Position numbers and translations under genes: made by a program
Shown here: in pieces, positions 25,317 to 36,568 of the stretch
How the letters are laid out: each line of letters begins with the position of its first letter
Position numbering within the stretch: the first letter of the stretch is position 1
The notes under the pieces: generated by a model
Database searches by the model: none
The model's input: only the letters and a program-made list of their open reading frames with translations
What the model was told of the DNA's origin: nothing
NCBI RefSeq assembly: GCF_001418345.1
Contig: NZ_LIPW01000001.1
Span: 532,429-596,428, forward strand
Origin: Pseudidiomarina woesei
GTDB taxonomy: Bacteria; Pseudomonadota; Gammaproteobacteria; Enterobacterales; Alteromonadaceae
Reading direction: 5' to 3'
Length of the DNA: 64,000 bases

Positions 25317-26441
25317 TTAGAAGCCAGTGGCTTTGCGTATTAAGGCGCTCTTCAGCGGAGCAAACTTATCAACCACAGCTAACCCTGCCGCAACAATGCC
25401 TCGCGGCAACAAATGTTCCGAACGAAAGCCCACATGAATCGCATCCATTGCGCGCATCATTTGCTGATTTTCACGCACTCTTGCTCGTTCATAGGCCGGC
25501 AGCGCAGCACTTAACGGCTGTTCACTGAGCTGCAATGCCAGTTCTTGCACATCTGCAAAACCTAAATTCACACCCTGGCCCGCTAACGGATGAATGCTGT
25601 GAGCAGCGTCACCAATGAGTACCACCGAGTGATGGGCATGGTAGCTTAATGCACGTTGTCGGCGTAATGGAAAGCTCGCAAAGCGCAGTACGTTATGGGG
25701 GCCAATATGGGGCGTAAAAGTCGCGGTCAATTCATGGTGCACTTGTTCTGGCTGCGCGCATAGTTGTTGCCACTCTTGCTCGCTGCGGTAGTCTATTAAA
25801 CAAGCTTCATGACGGCTTAGTGGCAACAACGCATATGGCCCTTTGTCGCGAAACACTTCCCAGGTTGCGCTGGGCAGCTCGTTTTCCACATTCGCAATAG
25901 CTAATAAGCACCGCATGTCATAATCCCAACCGCGAATACCGATGCCCGCTGCTTTTGCCACTTGAGAATGCGCACCATCAGCACCAATGAGAAGGTCGTA
26001 TGCTAAACTTTCGCCGTTGCTGAAGGTGACAGTTTGCGCCGGCAAATTAAACTGTTCGACCTTGGTTTCGCATAAAACTGTGACCTTATTAGCACGTAAT
26101 TGCTGCCACAAAGCTTGTTGCAGCGCGTTGTTTTCAACCATTGCCCCTAAGCTTTGTTCGTTAATTTCAGCCGCGGAGAAGTTAACGCGTTGGCCATCGC
26201 GGCTTTGCACGGCTAGGTCGGTGTAGTCAAATACTCGCTCATTGCGAATGTGTTGCCATACGCCGAGTTGTTTTAGCCACTGCACGTTACGCAGGTGCAC
26301 TGAAGAGATCCGCAAATCCCAGTCACCTTCGCTGATCACTTCAGGCGCCGCTTCAATAACGGTAACCCGATGCTTGTGTTTTGCTAGAGCCAATGCTACG
26401 GCTGCACCCACCATGCCACCGCCAATTACAACTACATTCAT
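25317..26441 (-). CDS. ubiF: Ubiquinone-biosynthesis FAD hydroxylase, UbiF-like
   Basis: An FAD monooxygenase of the UbiH/UbiF/VisC family, 374 residues. The FAD-binding start is VVVIGGGMVGAAVALALA; the middle motif is YDLLIGADGAHSQVAK; the C-terminal flavin motif is LIGDAAHSIHPLAGQGVNLGF. MVENNALQQALWQ and DLRISSVH resemble UbiF more than UbiH. Gene order supports this: E. coli ubiF also lies between the metT-leuW-gln tRNA cluster and the divergent miaB operon. The likely reaction is C6 (formerly called C5-C6) ring hydroxylation of demethoxyubiquinol; the exact position specificity is inferred. Confidence 0.85.
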   Translation of the reverse strand: MNVVVIGGGMVGAAVALALAKHKHRVTVIEAAPEVISEGDWDLRISSVHLRNVQWLKQLGVWQHIRNERVFDYTDLAVQSRDGQRVNFSAAEINEQSLGAMVENNALQQALWQQLRANKVTVLCETKVEQFNLPAQTVTFSNGESLAYDLLIGADGAHSQVAKAAGIGIRGWDYDMRCLLAIANVENELPSATWEVFRDKGPYALLPLSRHEACLIDYRSEQEWQQLCAQPEQVHHELTATFTPHIGPHNVLRFASFPLRRQRALSYHAHHSVVLIGDAAHSIHPLAGQGVNLGFADVQELALQLSEQPLSAALPAYERARVRENQQMMRAMDAIHVGFRSEHLLPRGIVAAGLAVVDKFAPLKSALIRKATGF

Positions 26442-26454
26442 TTCAGGGCCTAAC

Positions 26455-26808
26455 TTATCCAGTTAACTTACTTCGCATAATAAAAAATACTGCGCCACAA
26501 ATACACAGCCCAGCCCATAAATAATCCCAAGTTAATTTTTCTTTCATGTAAAACAGGGCAAAAGGCACAAATACCGACAAGGTAATCACCTCTTGTAGAA
26601 TCTTTAATTGCCCTAAGTTCATTACCTCGTAACCTATTCGGTTAGCTGGTACTTGCAATAGATATTCCACCAACGCAATTCCCCAACTGGCAAAAGCAGC
26701 GATAATCCAAGGTTTATCAGCCATGTTTTTTAAGTGTGCGTACCAAGCAAACGTCATAAAAACATTGCTCAACGTCAGCAAGGTGATCGTGATAAGATAA
26801 CGGTTCAT
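26455..26808 (-). CDS. DUF486 (DMT superfamily) small membrane protein
   Basis: A 117-residue membrane protein with four hydrophobic helices (about 4-22, 35-52, 70-88 and 95-112). The start TLLTLSNVFMTFAWYAHLK and the segment QVPANRIGYEVMNLGQLKIL are typical of DUF486 in the drug/metabolite transporter superfamily. It lies 13 bp upstream of ubiF in the same direction, so the two are likely co-transcribed. No substrate is known. Confidence 0.85.
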   Translation of the reverse strand: MNRYLITITLLTLSNVFMTFAWYAHLKNMADKPWIIAAFASWGIALVEYLLQVPANRIGYEVMNLGQLKILQEVITLSVFVPFALFYMKEKLTWDYLWAGLCICGAVFFIMRSKLTG

Positions 26809-26834
26809 TTCATACCCTTTTTATTAAGGACCAT

Positions 26835-27719
26835 ATGGACACCCCGCAGCGCACAGTGGTTATTGCTTCAGCCTTAGTTTTGGGAGCTGAACTTTGTTTT
26901 GCCGGCGTTAGTGCCTTAGTCAAGTATTTGAGCACTGATTTACCCTCGGAACAATTGGTGTTTTTCCGTAATTTAATGGCGTTTGTGGTATTGCTGCCTT
27001 GGTTATGGCGTAAGGGGCCAAGTGCCTTCAAAACTAAAGCCTGGCGTTTTCATTTAACCCGCGGCTTAGCCGGCTTAGCTGCCATGTATTTGTTTTTTTA
27101 TGCCATAGCCAACCTGCCGTTGGCTCAGGCCACATTAGTGTTGCTGTTATCGCCATTTATTATTCCAATTATTGGCCGCATTTGGCTTAAAGAGCGTGTT
27201 TTAACGCAAACTTGGATTGCAATTTTTATCGGTTTTATCGGCGTGTTCGTATTTTTAAACCCGGCGCAAACCACCCTATCACCCATTGTGTTGGTCGCTT
27301 TTGCTGCAGCTTGTTTAGCCGCATTTACTAAAACCTTGATCCGACAGATGTCAGCTACCGAATCATCCAGTAAAATTGTGTTCTATTTTTCCACCCTTGC
27401 CACGGTGCTTTCAGCAATTCCGCTACTATGGCGAGGCGAATCGATTGCCAACGAGCATTGGTTGGCGATTTTGGCGATGGGCGGCTTAGCGGTTGCCGGG
27501 CAATTAGGAATGACGAAAGCTTTTTCGTTAGCGCCAGCCGCGCGCGTGGGGGTATTTACCTACAGTTCGGTAATTTTTGCAGCTTTAATGGGCTATTGGT
27601 TTTGGCAAGAACCCATTACCTTAAGCATGATTTTAGGGGCCGGAATTATTACCGTGGCGGGCTATTTAGCTATTCGTACCCGCCGTAAAGCAGTAACTGG
27701 CGGCAAAGTTGGCAGTTAA
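26835..27719 (+). CDS. EamA-family (DMT) transporter
   Basis: A 294-residue protein with ten predicted helices in two EamA repeats (about residues 8-140 and 150-285). Family features include the FAGVSALVKYLSTDLPSEQLVFFRN loop after helix 1 (residues 23-47) and the internal repeat ending in LGAGIITVAGYLAI. Relatives export amino acids or other metabolites; specificity cannot be assigned. It is divergent from the DUF486 gene with only 26 bp between the start codons. Confidence 0.88.
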   Translation: MDTPQRTVVIASALVLGAELCFAGVSALVKYLSTDLPSEQLVFFRNLMAFVVLLPWLWRKGPSAFKTKAWRFHLTRGLAGLAAMYLFFYAIANLPLAQATLVLLLSPFIIPIIGRIWLKERVLTQTWIAIFIGFIGVFVFLNPAQTTLSPIVLVAFAAACLAAFTKTLIRQMSATESSSKIVFYFSTLATVLSAIPLLWRGESIANEHWLAILAMGGLAVAGQLGMTKAFSLAPAARVGVFTYSSVIFAALMGYWFWQEPITLSMILGAGIITVAGYLAIRTRRKAVTGGKVGS

Positions 27720-27796
27720 GCGTGGTTCAGGCTAAAATAGCAGCCTTTTATAGGCAGTGCATACATTCACATTTGAGCAAGTGAGCGCGAAGATTT

Positions 27797-29239
27797 ATGA
27801 GTAAGAAGTTATTTATTAAAACCTGGGGTTGTCAGATGAACGAGTATGATTCAGCAAAAATGGCTGACCTACTCAAAGCAACCCATGGCTATGACGTCGC
27901 AGCTGAGCCTGAAGAAGCAGATTTAATTTTGCTGAACACCTGTTCAATTCGTGAAAAAGCCCAAGAAAAAGTGTTTCATCAGCTCGGCCGTTGGAAAACT
28001 TTAAAAGACAAAAATCCAGACTTAGTGATTGGTGTCGGCGGCTGTGTTGCTTCGCAAGAAGGCGACCATATTCGCGAGCGTGCGCCATACGTGGATATCG
28101 TATTTGGCCCGCAGACTCTGCATCGCTTGCCAGAAATGGTCAAGCAAGTGCAAACGCATCATACGCCAATGGTTGATATTTCGTTTCCAGAAATCGAGAA
28201 ATTCGACCGTCTGCCAGAACCAAAAGCTGAAGGCCCTTCAGCGTTTGTGTCAATCATGGAAGGCTGTAGCAAATACTGTACTTTCTGCGTCGTGCCCTAC
28301 ACCCGCGGTGAAGAAGTAAGCCGTCCAGTTGACGATGTATTATTTGAAATAGCGCAATTGGCTGAGCAAGGCGTGCGCGAAGTGAACTTGCTGGGGCAAA
28401 ACGTCAACGCATTCCGCGGTGAGCACCACGACGGCAGCATTTGTCGTTTCGCCGAGCTATTGCACTTGGTTGCAGCCATTGACGGTATTGATCGCATTCG
28501 TTACACCACCTCGCACCCGGTGGAGTTTACTGACGATATTATTGAAGCTTACGCGACAATTCCTGAGCTTGTTAGCCACTTGCACCTGCCGGTACAAAGC
28601 GGTTCCGATCGTATTTTGACGCTTATGAAGCGCGGCCATACGGCGCTGGAGTATAAGTCACAAATTCGCAAACTGAAAAAAATACGCCCTGATATTGCCA
28701 TGAGTTCTGATTTTATTATCGGCTTCCCTGGCGAAACAGATGCGGACTTTGAAGCGACCATGGACTTAATTCAAGCGGTTGATTATGACATGAGCTTTAG
28801 CTTTATTTACAGTGCTCGCCCAGGCACGCCGGCGGCTGATTTGCCCGACGACGTTAGCGAAGAAACCAAGAAACAACGCCTGCAATTGCTGCAAGCGCGC
28901 TTAAACCAACAAGCGCATGCACATGCACGCCGTATGTTAGGTACCGAGCAACGTATTTTGGTAACCGGCCCTTCAAAGAAAGACCCAATGGAACTTAGTG
29001 GCCGTACTGAAAATAACCGGGTTGTAAACTTTGTCGGTAGCCCCGATATGATCGGTAAGTTTGTTGACGTGAAAATCACCGACGTGTTCGTCAACTCACT
29101 TCGTGGCGATGTACTTCGTGTAGAGTCAGACATGGGCTTACGCGTTGACACGGCGCCGCAAACCATTTTGGCGCGCCAAGCGCGTACACAACCTGATGAA
29201 CTTGGCGTGGCAACCTTTGTACCGCCCCAAGCAAATTAA
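27797..29239 (+). CDS. miaB: tRNA-2-methylthio-N6-dimethylallyladenosine synthase MiaB
   Basis: A radical-SAM methylthiotransferase that adds the 2-methylthio group to i6A37 in tRNAs. The 480 residues show the N-terminal UPF0004 cluster domain ([37 protein letters not shown]), the radical-SAM motif CSKYCTFC, and a C-terminal TRAM domain (about 375-450). It heads the conserved miaB-ybeZ-ybeY-ybeX-lnt series; ybeZ follows after 15 bp. Confidence 0.97.
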   Translation: MSKKLFIKTWGCQMNEYDSAKMADLLKATHGYDVAAEPEEADLILLNTCSIREKAQEKVFHQLGRWKTLKDKNPDLVIGVGGCVASQEGDHIRERAPYVDIVFGPQTLHRLPEMVKQVQTHHTPMVDISFPEIEKFDRLPEPKAEGPSAFVSIMEGCSKYCTFCVVPYTRGEEVSRPVDDVLFEIAQLAEQGVREVNLLGQNVNAFRGEHHDGSICRFAELLHLVAAIDGIDRIRYTTSHPVEFTDDIIEAYATIPELVSHLHLPVQSGSDRILTLMKRGHTALEYKSQIRKLKKIRPDIAMSSDFIIGFPGETDADFEATMDLIQAVDYDMSFSFIYSARPGTPAADLPDDVSEETKKQRLQLLQARLNQQAHAHARRMLGTEQRILVTGPSKKDPMELSGRTENNRVVNFVGSPDMIGKFVDVKITDVFVNSLRGDVLRVESDMGLRVDTAPQTILARQARTQPDELGVATFVPPQAN

Positions 29240-29254
29240 CACAACGAGGTAACT

Positions 29255-30244
29255 TTGAGTCAGTCTGTTAGCACTTTAGACTTTAATTTAGAACCAGCCG
29301 ACAACCGCCGCATTGCAGATCTTTGCGGCGCGTTAGACGAAAATTTAAAGCATATCGAACGCCGTTTAGGTATAGAAATTAGTTATCGCAATAACGAGTT
29401 TCGCATTATCGGCCCAAGCCACACTGCGCAGGCTGGGGTGAAGATTCTGCGCGATTTGTATGTAGAAACGGCGACCGTTAAAGGCGAAGCAGGCAAAGTG
29501 ACTCCGCAAATGGTTCATTTAGCTGTACAGCAAGCGAAAGTTCTTGAGCAAACGCCAGACAATGACCCAGCAGCTGAGAAAATGACGCACATTAAAACCA
29601 AACGCGGTTTAATTAAGCCGCGTAACCATAATCAGGCCGAATATGTGCGCGCTATTCTTACCAACGATGTCAATTTTGGGGTAGGCCCAGCTGGTACGGG
29701 TAAAACCTATTTAGCTGTCGCCTGCGCGGTAGATGCCTTAGAACGTCAAGAAATACGCCGAATATTGCTCACCCGCCCCGCCGTTGAAGCCGGTGAAAAA
29801 CTTGGCTTTTTGCCTGGTGATTTGGCCCAGAAAGTAGACCCTTATTTGCGCCCTCTTTATGACGCGTTGTTTGAGATGCTCGGCTTTGAAAAAGTTGAGA
29901 AGCTGATTGAACGTAACGTTATTGAAGTGGCACCGCTTGCCTACATGCGCGGCCGTACGCTCAACGACGCTTTTATTATTTTGGACGAAAGCCAAAATAC
30001 CACTGCTGAACAAATGAAAATGTTCCTCACCCGAATTGGCTTCAATTCACGCGCTGTTATCACCGGTGATATTACCCAAGTTGATTTACCGCGCGGTCAA
30101 AAGTCTGGCTTACGTCATGTCATAGAAGTACTCAGAGACGTAGACGATGTCAGTTTTACCTTCTTTCAAGCCAGTGATGTCGTGCGCCACCCTGTTGTGC
30201 AACGTATTGTGCAAGCTTACGAGGCCTTTGACGAAAAATCATGA
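29255..30244 (+). CDS. ybeZ: PhoH-like ATPase YbeZ
   Basis: A 329-residue P-loop ATPase of the PhoH family. An N-terminal KH-like region (about 20-100) precedes the Walker A loop [11 protein letters not shown] and Walker [11 protein letters not shown]. It is thought to act with YbeY in rRNA processing. Translation appears to begin at a TTG (29255), with ACGAGG about 8 bp upstream; no ATG fits the conserved N-terminus. The stop overlaps the ybeY start by 4 bp. Confidence 0.94.
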   Translation: MSQSVSTLDFNLEPADNRRIADLCGALDENLKHIERRLGIEISYRNNEFRIIGPSHTAQAGVKILRDLYVETATVKGEAGKVTPQMVHLAVQQAKVLEQTPDNDPAAEKMTHIKTKRGLIKPRNHNQAEYVRAILTNDVNFGVGPAGTGKTYLAVACAVDALERQEIRRILLTRPAVEAGEKLGFLPGDLAQKVDPYLRPLYDALFEMLGFEKVEKLIERNVIEVAPLAYMRGRTLNDAFIILDESQNTTAEQMKMFLTRIGFNSRAVITGDITQVDLPRGQKSGLRHVIEVLRDVDDVSFTFFQASDVVRHPVVQRIVQAYEAFDEKS

Positions 30245-30723
30245 GTAACGTTAGCGTAGACTTGCAAGTTGCCTGCAATGCAGACAACTTGCCCTCAGAG
30301 GCATCGTTCGAAAGCTGGGTTGAAGCTGCCTTGTTGCATGTGAATCACCAACAAGAAGCAGAATTAACCATTCGTATTGTTGACCCTGAAGAGGGTCTCG
30401 AGTTAAATCAACAATACCGTGGCAAAGACTATGCCACCAATGTGTTGTCGTTCCCATTTGAGTCGCCAGTGCCGCTGCCGGTGAATTTATTAGGTGACTT
30501 AGTTATTTGTGCAGCAGTTGTTGCCGATGAAGCCGACAAACAAGGTAAACAACTTCAAGCCCATTGGGCGCATATGGTTGTACACGGCACCTTGCATTTG
30601 CTAGGTTATGACCATATAGAAGACGACGAAGCCGAGCACATGGAACAGCTCGAAACAACTATTCTTGCGGCACTAGGGTACGCTGACCCTTATGCTGATG
30701 ATTTCGCTGATAGCCAGCATTAA
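30241..30723 (+). CDS. ybeY: Endoribonuclease YbeY
   Basis: A zinc-dependent endoribonuclease needed for 16S rRNA 3' maturation and ribosome quality control. The 160 residues have the metal-binding [11 protein letters not shown] motif (three His) and the conserved [16 protein letters not shown] segment. The start overlaps the ybeZ stop (ATGA), and ybeX begins within about 20 bp. Confidence 0.96.
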   Translation: MSNVSVDLQVACNADNLPSEASFESWVEAALLHVNHQQEAELTIRIVDPEEGLELNQQYRGKDYATNVLSFPFESPVPLPVNLLGDLVICAAVVADEADKQGKQLQAHWAHMVVHGTLHLLGYDHIEDDEAEHMEQLETTILAALGYADPYADDFADSQH

Positions 30724-30741
30724 ATGGAGCAAAAACAGCAC

Positions 30742-31620
30742 ATGAGCGATGATAATCCACACTCTACCAACGGTTCTGCGCGTAAAACATGGGCAACCAA
30801 ACTGTTGCAAATGTTCACCGGAGAACCGAACAGCCGCGAAGAGTTAGTTGATTTAATTCAAGACGCCGAAGAGCGCGATCTTATCGACAACGACACCAAA
30901 GAAATGATCGAAGGTGTGCTTGACGTTGCCGAGTTAAAAGTACGCGATATTATGGTGCCCCGTTCACAAATGGTCACTATTGATATAAACCAAAGCGTTG
31001 AGTCGTTTTTGCCGCTGGTTATTGATGCCCAGCACAGCCGCTACCCTGTCGTTAGTGAAAACAAAGACCATATTGAAGGTATTTTGTTAGCCAAAGACCT
31101 TCTAGCCTATGGCTTTGGCATGACCGATAACGAGTTCTCGTTGGCCAATGTTATTCGCCCGGCCGTTATTGTGCCTGAAAGTAAACGTGTTGACGTGTTG
31201 CTAAAAGAGTTTCGCTCGCAGCGCTACCATATGGCCATTGTGGTGGACGAATACGGCGGAGTGTCCGGTTTGGTCACCATTGAAGATATTTTGGAAGAAA
31301 TTGTCGGCGAAATTGAAGACGAAACGGACTACAACGAAGACAACAAAGCCGATATCCGACGTATAAATAAATCAAGGTATTCGGTCAAAGCCCTGACCAC
31401 CATCGAAGACTTTAACGACTACTTCAACACCAACTTTGGTGACGAAGAATACGACACCATTGGTGGCATGGTTGCCCACGGCTTTGGGCACTTGCCGCAA
31501 ATAGGCGAAGAACTTACCTTAGGTGGTCTACTCTTTAAAGTCACCGGCGCTGATAAACGCCGCATTCAGCAACTTCAGGTAACCATTGCGGATACCGGCA
31601 ACGCTGTAGACGCCGACTAA
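30742..31620 (+). CDS. ybeX: CorC/YbeX CBS-domain protein
   Basis: A cytoplasmic protein of about 292 residues with two CBS domains (about 60-185, with [14 protein letters not shown] and [11 protein letters not shown]) and a C-terminal CorC/HlyC transporter-associated domain (about 205-285). Linked in E. coli to Co2+/Mg2+ efflux and to ribosome metabolism with YbeY. The frame is also open to an ATG at 30724, abutting the ybeY stop; I prefer the ATG at 30742 because MSDDNPHS matches E. coli CorC (MSDDNSHS). lnt starts at the base after its stop. Confidence 0.94.
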   Translation: MSDDNPHSTNGSARKTWATKLLQMFTGEPNSREELVDLIQDAEERDLIDNDTKEMIEGVLDVAELKVRDIMVPRSQMVTIDINQSVESFLPLVIDAQHSRYPVVSENKDHIEGILLAKDLLAYGFGMTDNEFSLANVIRPAVIVPESKRVDVLLKEFRSQRYHMAIVVDEYGGVSGLVTIEDILEEIVGEIEDETDYNEDNKADIRRINKSRYSVKALTTIEDFNDYFNTNFGDEEYDTIGGMVAHGFGHLPQIGEELTLGGLLFKVTGADKRRIQQLQVTIADTGNAVDAD

Positions 31621-33165
31621 ATGAACAACAAGACCCGACTCGCTGCGTTATTGCTAGGTGGCAGCCTAATTTTTAGTTACGCACCGTTTCAACAGGTATG
31701 GTTAGTTCTGCCTGTGTTGGTCGGGTTACTGTGGCTAACTCGCCATGCCAGCCCAAGCGGTGCATGGCGTATTGGCTACTACTTTGGCCTCGGTTGGTTT
31801 AGTGCCGGCTTAAGCTGGATTTACGTCAGTATCGACCAGTTTGGCGGCCTACCTGTGCCAGCTTCAGTTGGCGTACTAGCCGCACTCTTTCTATATTTAT
31901 CACTGTTTCCTGCCCTTGCGCTGTACCTATGGAAGTTCACCGAACGTTGGCTTGGGTCGGCGGCCATCGCAATGTTACCGCTCACTTGGCTCATTGCCGA
32001 AAGCCTTCGCGGTTGGTTGTTTACCGGCTTCCCGTGGCTTGAATTAGGTTACACACAAACTGACAGCTGGTTGGGCAACTATGCCCCATGGCTTGGTGGC
32101 AGCGGTATTACTACGGTGCTATGGGCCATCGCTATTTGCTTGGTTATGTGGGCTCAACGGCGACAGAAGCGCTTTGGCCTCATGGCGTTTGTGTTACTTA
32201 TTGTGCCGTTTGCGCTACCTTGGCTGAGCCCCATTCACAACACCGGTGAACAAGCTCGCGTGTTGCTGGTACAAGGTAATATTGAGCAGTCTATTAAGTG
32301 GAACCCCGATCAGCATTGGCAGTCGTTAATGACCTACCTGGACTTAAGCCGCCCCCATTACGACAGCCACGATATTATTGTTTGGCCAGAGTCTGCGGTG
32401 ACCATGCCAGAGCCATACACTGACGATGTGCTAACCAATATTCACAACGCCTTGGTGGCCACCGACACCACACTGATTACCGGCATTATTGATTATCAAA
32501 ACCGTGAGTACTTCAATACCATGATCGTGCTTGGCCAAGACGCACCGCACAATATCATCGAGCCGTACGCTCATGGCCATACCAATCGTTACCAAAAGCA
32601 CCAGTTGCTACCTATTGGCGAATTTGTACCCTTTGAAGACTTATTGCGCCCCTTAGCGCCATTATTTGACTTGCCTATGAGCTCGTTCAGCCGAGGCGAT
32701 TATCAGCAAGCAAACTTGCGCGCCAATGGCTTTCAACTGGCCGGCGCCATTTGCTACGAAATCGCATTCCCAGAGCAAGTGCGTGACAATGTTCAAACCA
32801 GCACCGACTATATTTTAACCGTGAGTAACGACACCTGGTTTGGTGCTTCTCACGGCCCCGCCCAGCACATGCAAATTGCCCGCATGCGCGCCCTTGAACT
32901 TGGCCGCCCGCTGCTACGTGCCACCAATAATGGTATTAGTGCGGTGGTTGATCCTTTCGGCAACGAATTAGGCCGCGCGCCACAATTTACCGCTACCGCA
33001 CTAAGTACGAAAGTTAACGTGGTTACTGGGCAAACGCTTTATCACAAAATTGGCAGCCTTGGCGCATGGTTATTTGCTGGCTTTATTGCACTAATCGGAG
33101 TTTTACTGCGATTGGCGTCATATTTCCCCAATTTCGGCGTGGTCAAGCGCAAGCAAAATCAGTAA
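31621..33165 (+). CDS. lnt: Apolipoprotein N-acyltransferase Lnt
   Basis: Adds the third acyl chain to lipoproteins in the inner membrane, the step needed before Lol export. The 514 residues have about six N-terminal transmembrane helices (to about 200), a periplasmic nitrilase domain with the catalytic triad visible as Glu in VWPESAV, Lys in YQKHQLLPIGEFVPF and Cys in AICYEI, and a final helix (about 480-500). It directly abuts ybeX, as in E. coli. Confidence 0.96.
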   Translation: MNNKTRLAALLLGGSLIFSYAPFQQVWLVLPVLVGLLWLTRHASPSGAWRIGYYFGLGWFSAGLSWIYVSIDQFGGLPVPASVGVLAALFLYLSLFPALALYLWKFTERWLGSAAIAMLPLTWLIAESLRGWLFTGFPWLELGYTQTDSWLGNYAPWLGGSGITTVLWAIAICLVMWAQRRQKRFGLMAFVLLIVPFALPWLSPIHNTGEQARVLLVQGNIEQSIKWNPDQHWQSLMTYLDLSRPHYDSHDIIVWPESAVTMPEPYTDDVLTNIHNALVATDTTLITGIIDYQNREYFNTMIVLGQDAPHNIIEPYAHGHTNRYQKHQLLPIGEFVPFEDLLRPLAPLFDLPMSSFSRGDYQQANLRANGFQLAGAICYEIAFPEQVRDNVQTSTDYILTVSNDTWFGASHGPAQHMQIARMRALELGRPLLRATNNGISAVVDPFGNELGRAPQFTATALSTKVNVVTGQTLYHKIGSLGAWLFAGFIALIGVLLRLASYFPNFGVVKRKQNQ

Positions 33166-33213
33166 ACTAGCCACATTCAAACCCTTTTATTAGTCACCAC
33201 ATGGAGACACACC

Positions 33214-33405
33214 ATGGAAAATGTAATTGCTGCACTATTATTCGCACTCTTAGTTGCCTCTGGTACTTTAGGCGTTTCTAGCCTAGGTATGTTTGTTTTC
33301 CACCGTCATGAAAACCGTGACACTCAACAGCGCGAGCGCCTTGAATACGCATTTTTCGGGTTGTTTGGCGTGGTTGTCATGTTAATGATGTGGTACGCAC
33401 TTTAA
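33214..33405 (+). CDS. Small two-helix membrane protein, unknown
   Basis: A 63-residue protein, not recognised. It has two hydrophobic segments (about 4-27 and 46-62) joined by a charged loop FHRHENRDTQQRERLEY. A TGGAGA lies about 8 bp before the ATG, and codon use matches the neighbours, so I think it is a real gene. It lies between lnt and leuS, both conserved, with 48 and 31 bp gaps, and is probably co-transcribed with them. Confidence 0.65.
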   Translation: MENVIAALLFALLVASGTLGVSSLGMFVFHRHENRDTQQRERLEYAFFGLFGVVVMLMMWYAL

Positions 33406-33436
33406 TTTTTAATTAAGCAGTTATACGGATAGTCAA

Positions 33437-36034
33437 ATGGCAGAAAAAATAGCGGAACAGTATGATCCGTCCGTTGTAGAACCGGCGGTTCAACAACGTT
33501 GGGAACGTGATCAGGTTTTTACAGTTAACGAAGACCCAAACAAAGAAAAATTTTATTGTTTGTCGATGTTCCCTTACCCAAGCGGCAAGCTACACATGGG
33601 CCACGTACGTAACTACACGTTAGGTGATGTGGTTGCTCGGTTTGAGCGCATGCAAGGTAAAAACGTGTTGCAACCTATGGGTTGGGACGCCTTTGGTTTG
33701 CCTGCAGAAAATGCGGCTATCCAAAACAAAACTGCCCCCGCAAAGTGGACTTACCAAAACATCGATTACATGCGTAACCAGCTTAAATCACTTGGTTTTG
33801 GTTATGACTGGTCGCGCGAAATTGCTACCTGCACCCCTGAATATTACCGCTGGGAACAATGGTTTTTCACCAAGCTTTTTGAAAAAGGCTTAGTGTACAA
33901 GAAAAACGCCACTGTCAATTGGGACCCAATTGACCAAACCGTACTTGCCAATGAGCAAGTTATCGACGGTCGTGGTTGGCGTTCAGGTGCTTTGGTTGAA
34001 CAAAAAGAAATTCCGCAATGGTTTATTAAAATCACCGACTATGCGGATGAATTACTGAGCGATCTTGACCAGTTAGACGGTTGGCCAGAGCAAGTTAAAA
34101 CCATGCAGCGCAACTGGATTGGTCGCTCTGAAGGTGTCGAAATTGACTTCACTATCGTCAACAGCGCTGAGCACTTAACGGTATACACCACCCGCCCAGA
34201 CACCTTATATGGTGTCACCTATATGGCGGTAGCTGCACAACATCCATTAGCGCAACAGGCCGCACAAAGTAATCCTGAGTTGGCACAGTTTATTGAATCC
34301 ATCAAAAACACCAAAATGGCTGAAGCCGACTTGGCGACCATCGACAAAAAAGGTATGGATACTGGCGTACGCGCCGTTCACCCCATGACCGGCGAAGAAA
34401 TTCCTGTGTGGGTTGCTAACTTTGTTTTAATGGATTACGGCTCAGGTGCCGTTATGGCGGTACCAGCACACGACCAGCGCGACTGGGAATTTGCAACCGC
34501 TTATAACTTACCTATTCAAGTGGTAATAGACCCAGCTAGCGGCGAAGAAGATATTGCAGCAGGCGCTATTACCACCAAAGGCACAACCATTAACTCAGGT
34601 GAGTACAACGGCTTAAGCAGCGATAACGCATTTAATGCCATTGCTGATGAGCTTGAGCAACGCGGTATTGGTCGTCGCCAAGTAAACTATCGCCTACGCG
34701 ATTGGGGCGTTTCGCGGCAACGTTATTGGGGCACCCCCATTCCAATGTTGAACTTAGAGAATGGCGAGTCCGTTCCAGTTCCAGCCGACCAATTGCCAGT
34801 GCGCCTGCCAGAAGACGTGGTTATGGACGGTACAACGTCGCCAATTAAAGCCGATGAAAACTGGCGCAAAACCACCTATAACGGTCAACCAGCCGAACAT
34901 GAAACTGACACCTTCGACACCTTTATGGAGTCGTCGTGGTATTACGCGCGCTACTGTAGCGCTAATTTTCATGACGGCATGCTAAATCCAGAGCAAGCCA
35001 ACTATTGGCTGCCTGTTGATCAATATATTGGTGGTATTGAACACGCAATTTTGCATCTGCTCTATGCACGCTTTTTCCATAAATTACTGCGCGACACCGG
35101 CTTAGTGAGTTCAGATGAGCCATTCAAACGCTTGCTAACCCAAGGCATGGTTTTGGCTGACAGTTACTTCCGTGAAGACGCCTCGGGTAAAATTACTTGG
35201 TATTCACCGCTTGACGTGGATATTCGCCGCGACGAAAAAGGCCGCATTGTTGAAGCGACGTTACGCAGCGACGGTAAGCCAGTTACTCATGGCGGCATGA
35301 CCAAAATGTCAAAGTCAAAAAACAATGGCATTGACCCACAGGTTATGATCGACAAATACGGCGCCGACACCGTGCGTTTGTTTATGATGTTCGCAGCACC
35401 GCCAGAAGCAACGCTTGAGTGGGCTGACTCGGGTGTTGAAGGTGCACAGCGTTTCTTACGCCGCGTATGGCGCTTGGTTGGTGATTTTGTGGAGGTTGCT
35501 GAACAACCACGCAGCCAAGCTTGGCAGCAAGCCAGCGAAGCGCAGCAAGAGCTGCGTCGTGAAGTACATCGCACCATTCAAAAAGTCTCCGACGACATGG
35601 GCCGTCGACAACAATTTAATACGGCCATTGCTGCGGTGATGGAATTACTAAACCGCTTGCAGAAAGCGCCGTTAGACAGTGATCTTGATCGCGGTATTAT
35701 GGCTGAAGCCATTGACGCTGTCGTGCGTATGTTAGCACCTATTACCCCGCATTTAAGTGAAGCCCTGTGGCAAGCCTTAGGCCACAGCAGCGACATTAAC
35801 TTTGCGCCGTGGCCAAGCTTTGACGAAAGTGCGCTGGTTGAAACTTCGGTTCTCGTTGTGGTTCAAGTAAACGGCAAAGTACGCAGCAAAATCACCGTAC
35901 CGGCGGATGCAACACAAGAGCAAGTTACCGCTGTTGCCATGGCCGACGACAACGTACAGCGTTTTATTGACGGCAAAACAGTGCGTAAGCAAATTTATGT
36001 ACCGGGCAAGCTGTTTAACATTGTGGCGAACTAA
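33437..36034 (+). CDS. leuS: Leucyl-tRNA synthetase
   Basis: Charges tRNA-Leu. The 865 residues are full length for the bacterial class Ia enzyme. The HIGH motif is [15 protein letters not shown] (about residues 42-56), the editing domain lies at about 225-420 ([16 protein letters not shown]), and the KMSKS loop is [11 protein letters not shown] (about 620). Anticodon-binding and C-terminal domains follow. In E. coli it also sits between lnt and lptE. Confidence 0.98.
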   Translation: MAEKIAEQYDPSVVEPAVQQRWERDQVFTVNEDPNKEKFYCLSMFPYPSGKLHMGHVRNYTLGDVVARFERMQGKNVLQPMGWDAFGLPAENAAIQNKTAPAKWTYQNIDYMRNQLKSLGFGYDWSREIATCTPEYYRWEQWFFTKLFEKGLVYKKNATVNWDPIDQTVLANEQVIDGRGWRSGALVEQKEIPQWFIKITDYADELLSDLDQLDGWPEQVKTMQRNWIGRSEGVEIDFTIVNSAEHLTVYTTRPDTLYGVTYMAVAAQHPLAQQAAQSNPELAQFIESIKNTKMAEADLATIDKKGMDTGVRAVHPMTGEEIPVWVANFVLMDYGSGAVMAVPAHDQRDWEFATAYNLPIQVVIDPASGEEDIAAGAITTKGTTINSGEYNGLSSDNAFNAIADELEQRGIGRRQVNYRLRDWGVSRQRYWGTPIPMLNLENGESVPVPADQLPVRLPEDVVMDGTTSPIKADENWRKTTYNGQPAEHETDTFDTFMESSWYYARYCSANFHDGMLNPEQANYWLPVDQYIGGIEHAILHLLYARFFHKLLRDTGLVSSDEPFKRLLTQGMVLADSYFREDASGKITWYSPLDVDIRRDEKGRIVEATLRSDGKPVTHGGMTKMSKSKNNGIDPQVMIDKYGADTVRLFMMFAAPPEATLEWADSGVEGAQRFLRRVWRLVGDFVEVAEQPRSQAWQQASEAQQELRREVHRTIQKVSDDMGRRQQFNTAIAAVMELLNRLQKAPLDSDLDRGIMAEAIDAVVRMLAPITPHLSEALWQALGHSSDINFAPWPSFDESALVETSVLVVVQVNGKVRSKITVPADATQEQVTAVAMADDNVQRFIDGKTVRKQIYVPGKLFNIVAN

Positions 36035-36068
36035 ATTGTCCCAAACTCACATGGAACCCTAGCTACTT

Positions 36069-36560
36069 ATGATGCGTCAGTTACTGCAATATCTTGTCAT
36101 ACTGTTAGTCACCCTCACATTGGTTGGGTGTGGCTTTCACTTGCGCGATAGTTATCAGTTACCGCCAAACATGCATAACGTAGCTATTGAAGCCTCAGCG
36201 TTTAGCGAGTTTCGCAGCGTTCTTAAGCAGCGTTTCGAATTAGCCGGCGCTGAGATTGTTGCTGCTGAGCAGGCTGGTTTAGTGGTTATGGTTATCAATG
36301 ATCAACTTAATCGGCGTACTTTATCTTTATCGCAGTCGGGCCAAGTTGCCGAATACGAGCTTATCTATACGGTAAATTATCAGCTGCTATTGCCCGACAA
36401 AGCACCGCGAGAGCTGCAAGTTGAGGTTTATCGTGACTATCAAGATGACCCCAACTTTGCTCTTGCGAAGACCCGCGAGCGTGAGGTTTTAGTCCGTGAA
36501 ATGCGTGATGAGGCTGCGCGCCAGCTATTGCGTCAAACCATTGCCCAATTGATAGAATAA
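36069..36560 (+). CDS. lptE: LPS-assembly lipoprotein LptE
   Basis: Outer-membrane lipoprotein that plugs LptD and helps insert lipopolysaccharide at the cell surface. The 163-residue precursor has a lipobox LVGC at about Cys21, followed by GFHLRDSYQLPPNM, a typical LptE start (GWHLRDTTQVP in E. coli). Two adjacent ATGs (36069, 36072) are possible. It is followed by holA after 8 bp. Confidence 0.94.
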   Translation: MMRQLLQYLVILLVTLTLVGCGFHLRDSYQLPPNMHNVAIEASAFSEFRSVLKQRFELAGAEIVAAEQAGLVVMVINDQLNRRTLSLSQSGQVAEYELIYTVNYQLLLPDKAPRELQVEVYRDYQDDPNFALAKTREREVLVREMRDEAARQLLRQTIAQLIE

Positions 36561-36568
36561 GGCTCAAC

